DNA of 64,000 nt, from positions 183,610-247,609 of the forward strand of contig NW_006921542.1 of assembly GCF_000340215.1 (NCBI RefSeq), in the 5' to 3' direction. Position numbers and translations under genes: made by a program. This document shows, in pieces, positions 23,870 to 35,900 of this stretch. The stretch's first letter is position 1. Every line of letters starts with the position of its first letter. Source of the stretch: Pseudocercospora fijiensis CIRAD86 (taxonomy: Eukaryota; Ascomycota; Dothideomycetes; Mycosphaerellales; Mycosphaerellaceae). Under the pieces are notes generated by a model. It was not told the DNA's origin and ran no database searches. It saw only the letters and a program-made list of their open reading frames with translations.

Positions 23870-26800
23870 AGTGTCTGTCGAATGCTTATTAGATAATACT
23901 ACTAATATTAATATAGTATCTTAAGAATTCGTTCTACGATACTAGCCTTAGCGGATTATTAACGCCGTACTACCTAGTACCGACAGTTTCTAGGGCGACC
24001 GAGGATACTACTACGGAGCGCATTATTTACGCTTACGGATCGCCGACTCTATAGGCTAAGAACGCATTACTACCGGAGTGTTCTACGCTTTCGAGATGCC
24101 CCTCCCTAATATTATTCTTAGTAGGCCTTAGAGGCGCGATTAAAAGGTGATCGTCGATAGCTCGATAGATACCTAGACCTATAGGAACGAAGCCGTAGCG
24201 CGTTCGATACGCGTACGGGAACTATAGGAATTCTAGAAGGATATACGTAACGCCCTATACGTATACGCGATTAGCGTTCGCTAGCTCCGCGATATCGCTA
24301 AGGGTTCCTCCTTACTAGAAGAATTTAAAGACTTCGAAGACGTCTTTACTATAACGCCCGAAGCGCGACGTAAGCTCCCCGAAGACGTAGAGTATACGAT
24401 TAACCTAATCCCCGGAACGAAGCCGCTATACAAACCTCTCTACTATTCTTTAGGAAGAGAGCTTAGCGACCTTCGTAATTACCTAAGCTTAGCCTTAGAC
24501 AACGATTAGATCTAGCTTAGTATAAGCGAGGCAGGTACGCCGATCCTGTTTATACTAAAGAAGGATAGTAGTCTAAGACTCTACGTCGATTATAGGGGGC
24601 TAAACGAGATTACTATTAAAAATCGTTACCCCCTGCCTCTTATTAGCGAAACGCTTAATAGGCTTAAGGACGCCGAATAGTATACGTCCTTAGACCTTTA
24701 GGATGTATATTACCGTATCTGTATTAAGCGAGGCGACGAGTAGAAGACTACGTTCCGTACGCGGTACGGGCACTTCGAGTATAAGGTAATGCCTTTTAGG
24801 CTTACTAATGCCCCTACTACGTTCTAAGGATACATTAATAGGGCATTAGCTAGCCTTATTAACATTTGCTATATCGTCTACCTTAACGACATTCTTATCT
24901 ATAGCAAAACGCGAGAGGACTACGTACGAGACGTACGCGCTATCCTTACGCGGCTCTAGAAGTTCGCCTTATATACGAACAGAAAGAAATGTTCCTTCTA
25001 GAAGAAAGAAGTCGAATTCCTCGGGTTTATCGTTAGTACCGAAGGCGTATCGATAGATTAGCGTAGGGTAAACGCTATTACCGAGTAGCCTCGCCTATCG
25101 ACGCTAAAGGAGGTTTAATCCTTCCTTAGATTCTACAACTTCTATCGGAGGTTTATCCTAAATTACTCCCGAATCGTTATACCGCTAACCGCCCGATTAA
25201 AAGGCGCCGTAAATAGCCGGAAGCTAGGTTAGGTCCCGTAGGGCGAAAGCGAGGAGCAAGCGTTCCGCTAGCTAAAGGCTGCCTTTAGCTCGGCCTCGAT
25301 ATTGCGACACTATAATCCTACGAAGCCCCTATACATCGAAACCGATGCCTCTACGTTCGCCTTAGTAGGGATTATATTATAATAGAGCGAAGATAGGAAT
25401 TGGCACCCTATTACCTTCTAGTTACGAAAAATAGTCCTAGCCGAGACGAATTATAAGACCTATAACTAGGAGCTCCTAGCGGTTATCGAGTCCTTTAAGT
25501 ATTAGCGCCCGTACCTCGACGGCGCTTAGTATACGACCCACGTAGTTATCGACTACGCTAATCTTAAAGGCTTTATAAAGATAAAGTAGCTCGTCGGAAG
25601 GTAGGCAAGATAGGCAACCTTCCTTATACCTTTTAACTTTACTATTGAATATCGGGCTAGTAAACGAAATCTAGCCGATACGCCTTTACGACGTAGCGAC
25701 TACGAGAGCGAGTCGTAGGCAGTAAACAACCTTCTCCCTATATTGTAGTCGAAACTAGCTTTATAGTTAAATCTACCCGAGGATATCGAGCCGATTATAA
25801 AACGCATCTCTACTATATATATAGGGATACGAGACGCTAGTGTAGCGCTAGCGGAACGCAAGAGTTTTATTAGCAGTCCCGCAAGAGTAGCGGCTACTAT
25901 CGTTAGGAATAACGGGCCCTACTACGAGATACCTAATATAATCCTTAGTTTCGTACGCACTCTATAATAGTTAGAGCAAGCGAGAGGAGGAGGCTTATAC
26001 GAGACAAGCTTACCGTCGGGTAGCTTAGCCTCGTTAAGTAGTTCTAACCTCCCGCCTAGCTATTCTCGTCGCGGTAACCTTATTTACTACGGCGATACGC
26101 TATATATCCCTAAGGACTACGCATTGCGTACGTAGCTAATATGTATATACTACGACGACCCTTTAGCTAAATACTTTAGTATAGCTAAGACTATAGACCT
26201 AATACGCCGAAAGTACTTCTAGCCGAAGATAGCCGAGGATATTACGGCCTATATCCGCACCTATAGAATTTGTTAACAGTCGAAGGCGAAGCGCTATCGC
26301 CTATACGGCGAGCTCGCTGCGCTACCTATACTAACCCGACTATAGCAAGAATTAACGATAGACTTTATTACCGATCTCCCGCCGAGTAAGCTCGGTACCT
26401 ACGTATATACTACGATCCTCGTAATAGTCGACCGCTATACGAAGATAAGCCTCTTTATCCTAACGACGAAGAAGTATATAGCAGTAGAACTCGCGGATAT
26501 CCTTTAAAGGGAGGTAATCCGGCGTTTTAGAGTGCTATTAGGTATTGTTAGCGATCGTAGATCGCTTTTTACTAGCTAGTTTTAGAGCGACTTCTACTTC
26601 GAAGCGTATATAAAGCGTAGGCTTAGTATAGCCTTCTATCCTTAGACCGACGGGCAAACCGAACGCGCGAATTAGACCCTCGAGTAATACCTTCGATACT
26701 ATTGCTCTAAGAACTAGGATAATTAGGCTAAACTATTGCCTTAGGCGGAGTTTGCCTACAATAATAGCGTTTATCCTACGTTGCGTATAAGCCCCTTTAA

Positions 26801-27420
26801 GATGCTCTACGGCTTTAACCCTAATTTGATACTAAGCGTAAATAAGCTACTAGCTCGGAACGAGCTAACTAAGGGAAGGGCACTAGTAGCTATCGATACT
26901 ACGGAGCGACTACGGAAAGTATATAAGACGCTTACGGAACGCTAGTAGAAAGTAGCAGAATACTAGGCTAAGCAATACAATGCATACTATACTACTAAGA
27001 CATATAGTATAGGTAACTTAGTCTTACTATCGACAAAGAATATTAGCTTAGATATCCTAAAGAAGAAACTTAGCCCGAAGTATATAGGGCCTTTTCGTAT
27101 TATCGACGTAGTCGGAGCGTAGGCGTACCGCCTAGCGCTACTATTAAGTACGAAGATCTATAATGTTTTCTATATTTCCCTCCTCGAGCCTTAGTATAGG
27201 CGCGATAGCGAGGAGTATAAGATAAGTATACCTATCGCTAAAGGTAACGAGTAGTAGGTAGAAACAATCGTAGCTAAGAAGATAAAAAAGCGGAAGGCGT
27301 ACTACCTTATTAAGTAGCGAGGTTAGCCTAAAGAATATAACACTTAGAAGCTAGCTATTTGTATTAAAGATTCTATAGCGTTAGACGAGTTCGAAGCTTA
27401 AGCGAAGCGTAAGCGTAGGT
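23870..27420 (+). pseudogene. chromovirus Pol: PR-RT-RNaseH-IN-chromodomain
   Basis: Protease-like LLDTTTNINIVS is near 23,890. Reverse transcriptase covers 24,380-25,200: [39 protein letters not shown] and the catalytic YLNDILIY at about 24,880 (YLDD expected; D changed to N). RNase H covers 25,300-25,600 with YIETDASTFALVG. Integrase covers 26,350-26,800: DFITDLPPSKLGTY, VIVDRYTKISLFI, SDRRSLF and TDGQTERAN. The C-terminal chromodomain at 27,270-27,370 reads KAYYLIK.RG.PKEYNT, where family members have YLIKWKG......TWEP. Chromodomains direct integration to heterochromatin in related elements (family knowledge). TAG stops stand mainly at Trp and Gln sites. Confidence 0.9.
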
Positions 27421-27538
27421 AGTAATTAAAACAAAAGAAAATGAAACGTAAGAAAAATAGTAGATACGTACTCGTCCTATTAGCCTAGTATATATAAAGA
27501 AGGCGCCGCGTAGGCGCGCCGACGGCGGGCCGTCTACT

Positions 27539-28360
27539 CTACTTATCCTTAGACTCTTCCTCTTCGTCCTTAGCCTCGATACCTATAGCGGCATCGATAG
27601 TAGCGACGGCCTTAGCGCCGACGCGCTAGGCGAGGTTCTAGTACGGTTAGTATACGAAGCGCGGGTAAGACGAGGCTATAGGGAAAAACTATACCTAACG
27701 ACCGATCTCTACTAAGCCGGCTAAGTTAGTACCGATGTTCTCGAGGGTACTAAGTAGGTTAATATCCGTAAGGGACCCGCTAGCGGCCCCCTTGCGGGCT
27801 AGGGCTTTGCCGCCTAGGGTTACCTTATTCTTATTAATATAGAAGGCGTCGAGCGTAGATAGGATAACTAATAACGAGGTTAGTATACGAAGCGTAAGCG
27901 GAGCGTATAAGAAACCTACGTACGACGACGGCGTCTAGGTTAGCCTAGAGTGCCTCTAAGGCCTCGTTAGACTCCTCGACGGAGTCGTAGCCGTCTAGAT
28001 CGTAAAGGTCGCGCGTAGCGCGTACGGCGCGAATACACGCTAGCAGCGCTACGAGCGCGCGTACCGTAATAGGAGTATAGGTATAATAGCTGCTACGGTA
28101 GCGATTATAGTTACGCTTAGTAGCAGGGTCTATATTGCCGCCTATATAGAGCTTAGATAGGTTATCTAAAGCGAGTTAGTTGCGAAGCGCGTATACGTAG
28201 CAAGGGGCGAGAAAACGTACCGTTAGCCGTTATATGCCTAAAGCAACGAGTATAGCCCTCTAGGACTTTTAGTAGGCGCTAGGTAGGCGTAGTAGGTATC
28301 GAGGGCGGTACGCCTACGGCGCGCTTACCTAAGGCACGCGAAGGAGTAGATATACTAGTA
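27539..28360 (-). pseudogene. antisense extra ORF of the chromovirus, unknown
   Basis: On the minus strand, opposite to pol and between pol and the 3' LTR, lie long frames whose only stops are RIP-type TAG/TAA. The distal part (28,330-27,850) gives RAILVALGI, APCYVYALRN.LALDNLSK, LYIGGNIDPATKRNYNRYR, PITVRALVALLACIRAVRAT and DLYDLDGYDSVEESNEALE. After a frame change near 27,845 comes INKNKVTLGGKALARKGAA, LLSTLENIGTNLAGLVEIG and an acidic end EAKDEEEESKDK with a stop at 27,539-27,541. A possible start (ATG changed to ATA) stands near 28,350 as I(M)STPSRALGKRAVG, in yet another frame. I do not recognise the protein. Extra ORFs, some antisense, are known downstream of pol in some LTR elements. 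The frame changes could be indels or an intron. Confidence 0.5.
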
Positions 28361-28778
28361 ATGTTTTTTTTTAGATAGATGTTTAAAAAAGAAAAATCTT
28401 TAAGTAATGCTAGGGAGGCGCGGGATACAAGTAGGCGAGGCGTAGGCGTATAGTATTCGGAGCGCTTAGAAAAAGAAGAAGTTTTTAAGCGGGCTTTAAA
28501 TACTTTAAATACTCGCCTCGCTTTCGGACAGCTTGCGTTCTCGCGTAGCTACCGCGTTCTTAGAAATTTAGGCAACCTCTAGTTAGTACTAGAAGTAGCC
28601 GCGCTTTAAATCTATAAACAAACAAGCAACTACGAGGCAAATTATAACGTACCTAGCAACTATAGCCTAGCGATAGGTACGTATAAGACGCGCAAGTGCA
28701 GCGTAGAGTGTAAGAAATAGTATAATTTACTATATTGCCCTATAGCTAGGATAGCTATACCGGGGGAAGGAGATAATT

Positions 28779-29086
28779 GTAAGAACCTAAGCAAGTAAAG
28801 TCTCCTATTATGCCTTAGCAAGCCTATATAACAATTATATAATATTATTACGTATACTGCGGTGCTGTCTCGCTAGCGCAAAGCCTACTTAGCGTATACG
28901 CGGAAAAGCTCGGTCGCTCGTACGGATATACTCGGTTACCGGCTCGGTATATATGCTATCCGTACGTAGCCTAGTTAATAATAAACGCTCTGCCCTATTC
29001 TAAGAAAGGCACGGTTTAGTTCTACTTTCTACTACGGCGATTAGTAGAGGGTGTTCTATACGTTGCTATATACCTATTTCCTTATA
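28779..29086 (+). repeat. chromovirus 3' LTR
   Basis: This is the second copy of the LTR of about 308 bp. It follows the polypurine tract directly and is followed by the TSD GTCGT (29,087-29,091). Confidence 0.93.
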
Positions 29087-29091
29087 GTCGT

Positions 29092-32000
29092 AGCTAGGGC
29101 TCTAGGAACCTAGAGTTTACCGCGATAGCGTAGGAACCCCTTAGAGTCTATCGTATAATCCCCGATCTAAATTTTCGCTTTAATTTCCGGTTATAATATC
29201 CTATATCCCTTACGGACTTTCCGTAATCCCGTCTAGTATACCGTATCCTTCTCGATAATGCCTTTCTATATTTCGTTTATCTCTAGGTCCTAGAATAGTT
29301 TAGCGCTTTCCGGCGGGGCTTACGCGGGTTCCGTCTCGTTCGCGAGTAAGGATAACGGGCCCGTCTTAGTAGTACGTAGGAAGCTACGGATCGTAGTACT
29401 AGAGATTTAGACGTTTTCCGGCTAGTTTAGAGAGAGGTCCGGATCTAGAAATCTCCGGAACCTCGAAAGCTTATCGTCTTAGCCTAACGTATCTTATTCT
29501 CTCCTCGATAAGGTATCTAGTAGGATAGCCTCGATTCCCGGCTAGTAGACTAGGGTAAACTAGTGCTTTACTAGTTCTTCCTACTATCGGATCTATCTCT
29601 CGGATAGCTAGCGCTTTACTATAAAGTATTCTAGGTTCTTATAGTCCGTCTAAATCGTAAAGAGGCTATATAATTTTAGCTCGGAGTCCTAAAACTTAAT
29701 ACTAGATACGACCGCGAGCATTTCTTTATTGTAGATATCGTAGTTAATCTCCGCCTTATTTAGTTTCTTCGAAAAGAAGCCTACCGGTCGATAGATCCCC
29801 TCCTTTTCTTAGATAAGGGCGCCCCTAATCGCGAACCTACTATAATCTATTTTAAGGAAGGTAGGAAGGGACGGGTCCTACTAGGCAAGTACCGGGGCGC
29901 GGTAGAATTTGTCCTTTAGCGTCTCGAACGCTTTATCCTACTCTTCCCTCTAGGAGAACGGAGTTCCTTTACCGGTTAGCGCGGTTAATAGTACGGAAAT
30001 CTTAGAATAGTTCGGTACGAATATATAGTAATAGTTCGTAAATCCTAAGAAACGACGAACTTCCTTCTAGGTCTTAGGTACTACCTATTTCTATATAGCT
30101 TCTACCTTTTCGGAATCTACTAATACTCCCCCTCTATCGGCGTAGACGATAAATCCTAGGTACTTAATCTTTTTCTAGGCGAATTCGCTCTTTTTTATAT
30201 TAAAGTAAAGACCTCCGTTCTAAAGCTTCTTAAGAACGGCCCTTACTTTACGGAAATAGTCTTCCCTCGTCCCGCTTAAGTAGATAACTACGTCGTCTAT
30301 ATATACTAACGCGAAATCGTTTAGATACTCCCGTAGAAGAGTATTAATATACCGTTAAAACGTAGCCGGGGCTCCGGACAAACCGAACGGGTATACTAGC
30401 TACTAGAACGAGCCTAGCCTAGTATAGAAGGCCGTTTTATACTCGTATCCTTTTGCTATTCTTATCTTATAAAAGGCTAAGACTACGTTAATCTTAGTTA
30501 ACTATCGGGCCTCCGTTAGGTTCCTTATAGTATCTAGGATTAGTAGGAGGGGGTATCGGTCTTGCTTTATAAGGGCGTTAAGCGCCCTATAGTCGTAGTA
30601 GAACCGCAGTCCTCCCCTAGGTTTCTTAATAAATAGTACGGGCGCCGCCGCTTCGGAGTTCGTAGGTCTTATAAACCCCTTCTTTAAGAGCTCGTTTAGC
30701 GACTTCCGTAAGACTAAGAGTTCTTATTTCGATATACTATAGAGCGGGCCCTAAGGGAGTTAAGGCTAGGATCCGTCTAGTTTCTCCTAGAGTTCTATTA
30801 TATAGTCGATACTAGGACAATAGGGCGCTAACTTATCGGCTTCCCTTTAATAAAATAGCGTAGCTATATCGCGAACCTCCGGAGGCAATTTCTTCTTTAG
30901 CTCCTCGATCGTCGGGTATTCCTTCGTCTTTAGGGCCTTTTTAATATCCTCGGTAATTGTCGCGGTAAGTAGGCTTCTTATCGCGTTAATCGTAGCGATA
31001 TTCCTATTCGTATCGACCTCGCGGTAATAGCGCCCTTCTTTAATCTAATACCGAGCCCTCCTATAGTAGTACTATCGTTTCTCGGGCGCGGTCCTAACCT
31101 TATTATATACCTTCTATAGGTTCCCTAGAATAAGGGAGAAAGCTAATCCCGGCACGACGTAAGCGTATACCGTTTATTAGAATCTGTTAATTTCTATCCG
31201 AAAGGCGACGACTTCTATAATTTTCGCGTCTTATATCGTAGACGACGCTCCTTTTACTTCTCGGGACTTACGGCTAATATAGCTAAGTCCGAGGCCTTTA
31301 GCTAGGCCTGTATTAATTATAGCGTAATACTAGTATCCTTCGTCGATAAGAGTAGAAGTTCCGATATTATTTTCGAGGACTATATCGGTATATATAAGAT
31401 TCCCGTTTATATCCTTTTTAACTTCTTCCTATTTCTTTACCTATACTCTATCTACTCCCGACTTCTAACTGTAAGCGAGAGTTAATCTTTTCCTAAGTCG
31501 GAACTGCTTAAGTCCGACTATTCTCCTATATCCTCTAGAATAGGTTATATAGAGGCGATACTAATCTTAGTAGGCTAAGCCGGCGGGGCGTACGGGCAAT
31601 TACGAATACGGTATCCGCTCGCTCCGTAGTAGAAGTAGAGTCTTTTCTCCTTACGCTTCTCTCTTTCTATAGAGTCGACCTATTTAGCTCTAGGTTTCCC
31701 CGCCGTCGATTATTAGCCTCCGCGGTTCTTTCTATAGGAAGCGTTAGTTTAAGCGGGGTTTATAACTATATCTCTATTAGAGTCGACCTTCGGGTTTGCC
31801 GTAGGAGCCGTATAGGGAGGGATAACGACTATAGGACTCGAGGCTTCTTTCTTCCTTTCTTACTAGCGTTTCGTAGCCTATTTAAACTAATCTATCGACT
31901 CGAGGTTCGTTATAATCCGCTCGACCTCCTCTATATAGAGGTAGTAATCCTTAATCTTTAGTACGGCGGTAGTATAGGTCTTAGCCGCGTTCGAGAAGGT

Positions 32001-32700
32001 ATTCTTTAAATACCCGATTTTCGTATCGTCGGTCTAACGGTCTCTACCTACGCTTAGTAGGAGGCCGTCGAATTCTAGCTAGTAGTCGTACTAAGGTTGT
32101 CCCTAGGAGTGCCTTAGGGCTTAGAGTTGCTCTAGCGCCTTTATAGCTTCGTTACTATCCGCGAAGACGTCCTCGAGTTACTAGAAGAAAGCTTCGGGAT
32201 CCTTTCCTTTTATAAGGCTTCTTCTTTCCTAGAAGTAGCGTATCCTAGCGCGTTCCTTTGCCGGTAGGGCATCGTATATAGTATCCTAGTAGTAATCTTT
32301 AGAGAGCTTCGGTTTTAGCCTAGAACGAACTCGGTACGAACTTCTTAGTCGTAGTAGGTAGTCCCGGAACGACTCGGCTTTCCTATCCTACGATAGTAGC
32401 TTCTACTCGCGGGACGCCGTTACGTTTTAGCTAGTAGCCGAGAGAGTTTCTAGCAGTCCCTTTAGGATCTCGTTCGTAGACTAGTCTCGTACTAAACTAG
32501 CTTCGGGAGGCCCGGGCTAGCGAGACGCTTCCGCGTATTAGAGCGCGGAGCGAGTAGCTTATAGCTAGGCTTCTATCGTCTGCTATCTAGTATAGAGACT
32601 CTTAAAGGTACGATAAATCTCGTCCCTAGTTATCTCTAGTACGGTAGGGGTAGCGTTCCCCTAGCTATCTTACTTAGGTTCCTAATAAACCTTAGCGTTT
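29092..32700 (-). pseudogene. outer gypsy Gag-PR-RT-RNaseH
   Basis: Minus strand, RIP stops passed over. Gag is at about 32,650-31,580, with a zinc knuckle at 31,585-31,640 reading YFYYGASGYRIRNCP (C..CGASGHRI..CP implied). Reverse transcriptase spans about 30,760-30,050: [41 protein letters not shown] and an intact catalytic YIDDVVIY at about 30,290. RNase H follows at about 29,900-29,650 with EIDCSRFAIRGALI and FSKKLNKAEINYDIYNKEML. The frame reaches the chromovirus insertion at 29,091 and resumes at 22,104. The surviving YIDD is by chance, because its codons lack CpA/TpG. Confidence 0.87.
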
Positions 32701-32723
32701 CCTATATTAAAGATCGAACCTAA

Positions 32724-32910
32724 TATTACGGGTAAGCAACGCGTACGTAGATACTAGATATAAGACTTAATAGGTTCGATAAAGAGCTAAGTCTATCTAC
32801 GTAAATCCGAATAGTTTTATATAATACGCTAAGTGCTAAGTAGTAGGTTAGAGTCGCGTAAGCCGAATACCTAAGGCTAGCGCTTTCTACCTAGGGCGTA
32901 GCCCTTTATA
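32724..32910 (-). repeat. outer gypsy 5' LTR (187 bp)
   Basis: Right-hand copy, from TATTACGGG to CCCTTTATA, followed by the TSD AGTAG. On its inner side the minus strand reads TTAGGTTCGATC. This may be a tRNA-complementary primer site, but I cannot assign the tRNA. Confidence 0.9.
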
Positions 32911-32915
32911 AGTAG

Positions 32916-35900
32916 GAATATACTAAATATCAATTCTCCCTTTATTATACTACTCTCTATAGTAATAGTTCCTTAGGGAAATATACCTTAACCTACTAGA
33001 GTTAGTATAATTCTTTATAAGGTAGATAGTTAACTAGTTGTTATAGTTAATTTTAATATAGTCAAACTTAAACCTAGTAAAGCTACTAATTTCCTTAGAG
33101 AGGTTCCTTAGCTACTTTAACTCCCTTATAGCTTTAGTAAGTGCTATATACTCTGCTTTAGTACTAGAGTAGACAACTTCTTTCTAAAGCTAGGATTACT
33201 AGAGAACTAGTCCTCCTACTATAAGGAGTAGGAATCCTAATATAGACCTCGAGGTTTTTAGGTTACTAGCGAAGTTAGAATCTAAGTAGACCTTAAGATA
33301 GCTCTTAAGGTCAACCTTTCTAGACTTGCTCTTTTTAAATACTAGGGACTTATTAACTGTTCCTACAATATATTTCTAAATATATCTTACTACTATAATA
33401 TACTCTAGCCCCGGGTTTTATAGGAATCTAGCTAAGTAGTTAATAGTATAAGTAATATTAGGTCTTGTCTAGTTAGAAAGATACTATAGCTCCCTAATTA
33501 TCTAATTAAAGAGTTCGTAGTCCTCCTTCTTATAGTCTAGTTCGAAAGCAGTTAGGAGTTTCTTAAGTAGGTACTTTATACCCTTATATTAGTTAAGACT
33601 ATGCTTTCTTAGCTTCTCTAGAGAGTAGTGCTTCTAGGAGATTTTAAGACTTATACTGTCTTTAATAATATAAAGTCCTAGGAAGAGGTTTGTCTAGACA
33701 ACCTTAATAGTATAGGTTTACCGTTTTCCTAAGTCCTTTAATTAGCTTATTAATCCTAGCTTAGGTTTTGCTAAAGATCTAAAAGTTATTAATATAAAGG
33801 ATAACTATAATCCCTTCTCTAATAAAGAGGCAGGCATCGCTCTTAGTTTCACACAAACTAAGGGTCTTAAGTACAGCTTTAGTATTACAGTACCACAAAG
33901 CAGCTAACTGCTTTATACCATACAAGCCTTTCTGCATAATTACACATAGAAATTTCTCCAGGCCCTTTCTAATCAGATGCGACCCCTTAGGTGCGTTTAT
34001 ATAGTTAGGTCTGCCAATATCCAGTTCTAGAAATGCAGCTCTAATATCCACCTAATATCTAACCTAGCTAAAAGTAGCTAAAAGTCCTAAGCAGAATCTG
34101 CTTATTATAGCTCTTAGGGTTAGAGCAAAGGTTTCTTCGAAGTTAATACCTTTCCTCTAAGTAAACCCCTTAGCTATATATCTCGCCTTAAACTTCTTAG
34201 CAGAACTATTAGGCAAGCGCTTAATCTTCTAGACCTATTTGCTTAACATTAGTTTTCTTCCTTTTAGGAGTTCCTTAGTAGAGATCTATTTAAGAGTACC
34301 TATTTTGTCTAGAGACTCAAGTTCTTTAGTAATAGCTTCCCTCTAAAGCTTAGTATCTATACTATTTAGTGCTTTATAGAGTATAGATAGCTTACCCTCC
34401 CCTAGCTTCCTAGCCTTTTTCTTCAGAAATCTCCTAAGAGCAGCATTTAGGACCCTAGCTATATTGCTATAGTTAGGTCTCCTTATCTGCCTACCTCTTA
34501 AGGATATTATAGGAGGTGTATCTATAAGGTCTAAGTACCTTAGCTTTATTACAGTTCCTAGAGCTACTAGTAGTAAAGTACTTCTTAGCCTCCCCTATCC
34601 TGCTAACTAGTTTAGTTGGTATACGACTAGCCTTATTGCAACTTCCTAGGCTACTAGTAGTAAGGCGGCTCTTAGCCTCTTCTAGCCTACTAACTAGCTA
34701 GATTAGTATATTATTAGTATATCCTTATTATTAGGGGCATTAGGGGCCTGTAGCTCCCGGGTCTCTTTAGCTAGGCTTTCTAGATCAATTCGCTCCCTCT
34801 AAAGAGGTATTAGCTCCCCCGAAGGTAGTAGCTCCCCTAAAGGATTCGTTAGCTCCCCCGAGGGTATTTAAAACGGCTCTTTAGTACTTCTAGAAGGAAC
34901 AGGTTTATTAACTAGCCGTTAGTTATACTAGGCTTGCTTAATATTAGGTAGGAATCCTAAAGCTACTCTAGATTTACTAGGGTTAATTCCTAACTAAGAA
35001 TGTTTAATAACTTAAATATAGGGAGGGGCTAGATTTACTTTCCTACCTTTATCCCCGTAGGTCTAATCTTTATAGAAGGTAATATAATAGGAGAATTTAA
35101 TCTTATACTGCTATAGTCCCTTACTATAGTTAAACTAAGGCCTCTAGAGGAAGTAGTTTGTCGAAGAGTAATTCTAGAATCTAATACTCTAGTAGATTAG
35201 AGCTCTAGATATAAACTTTGCGCCTCTTAGCCTCTCTTCTTTACTAATATACTTATATGCCTTGCAACCGAATCTCCTAACTCTAGACAAATCTACTAGG
35301 GTTCCCCCTTGCTTTAAATCCCTTTCGAGATAGACTAGAGGAACTTCCTTAGTTATTAGATTAGCTAGTCTATTAGTTAAGTATATAGAGTGCTTAACAG
35401 TATAGCTCTATAGCTCTTATAGTAAACCTACATTAATAAGCATAGCCCTAGCCTTAGGTAGGATAGTCTTGTTAGATAACTCTATAATGCTATTTTGTTT
35501 AGGTATATAGGGGCTTAAGAAATCCTACCTATACCCCTTAATTTTAGTAGTCTTCTAAAGTTGCTTATTATTAAACTAGCCCCTATTGTCTAAGAACTAG
35601 ATCTTTAGTCTTTTGCTCAATTGATTGGACTACTAGTTTATCTATTTCTTAATAAGAGCGGGACTATTTTTTAGGTCTAGGGTCTTATTATCCTATCTAT
35701 GCCTTGTTTTTGTACAAGTTAGTAGGTACAAGTAGCGGTTCCTATAGATGTCTAGAGGTATAATTAGTCTAACAATATTAATATAGATTTTATCTAGAGC
35801 TTAAACTAGAGTCCTTCTTATAATCCTTAAGACTATCCTCTAAGACCTTATAAGCCTATAGGCTTTATAGTGCCCTAATTCGGTAGTATTAATATAGTTA

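Larger units (their letters stand above)
22110..29086 (+). mobile_element. Ty3/gypsy chromovirus (inner), intact structure
   Basis: Plus-strand LTR element of 6,977 bp with LTRs of about 308 bp and TSD GTCGT (22,105-22,109 and 29,087-29,091). Gag, protease, RT, RNase H, integrase and a C-terminal chromodomain occur in order. A polypurine tract (CGGGGGAAGGAGA, about 28,761-28,773) precedes the 3' LTR. It is the youngest layer at this position, as it sits inside the outer gypsy. It also carries an antisense extra frame at 27.5-28.35 kb. All frames have RIP stops. Confidence 0.93.
19174..32910 (-). mobile_element. Ty3/gypsy element (outer), split by a second gypsy
   Basis: The minus-strand LTR element has 187-bp LTRs and TSD AGTAG (19,169-19,173 and 32,911-32,915). 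Without the inner insertion it is about 6.75 kb, a normal gypsy length. Gag, protease, RT and RNase H are at 29,092-32,700; the integrase is at 20,700-22,104. Next to the left LTR the minus strand reads GGGAGGAGGATGGGGGTAA, the polypurine tract. It inserted into copia RNase H. RIP is heavy, but the RT catalytic box is preserved. Confidence 0.92.
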
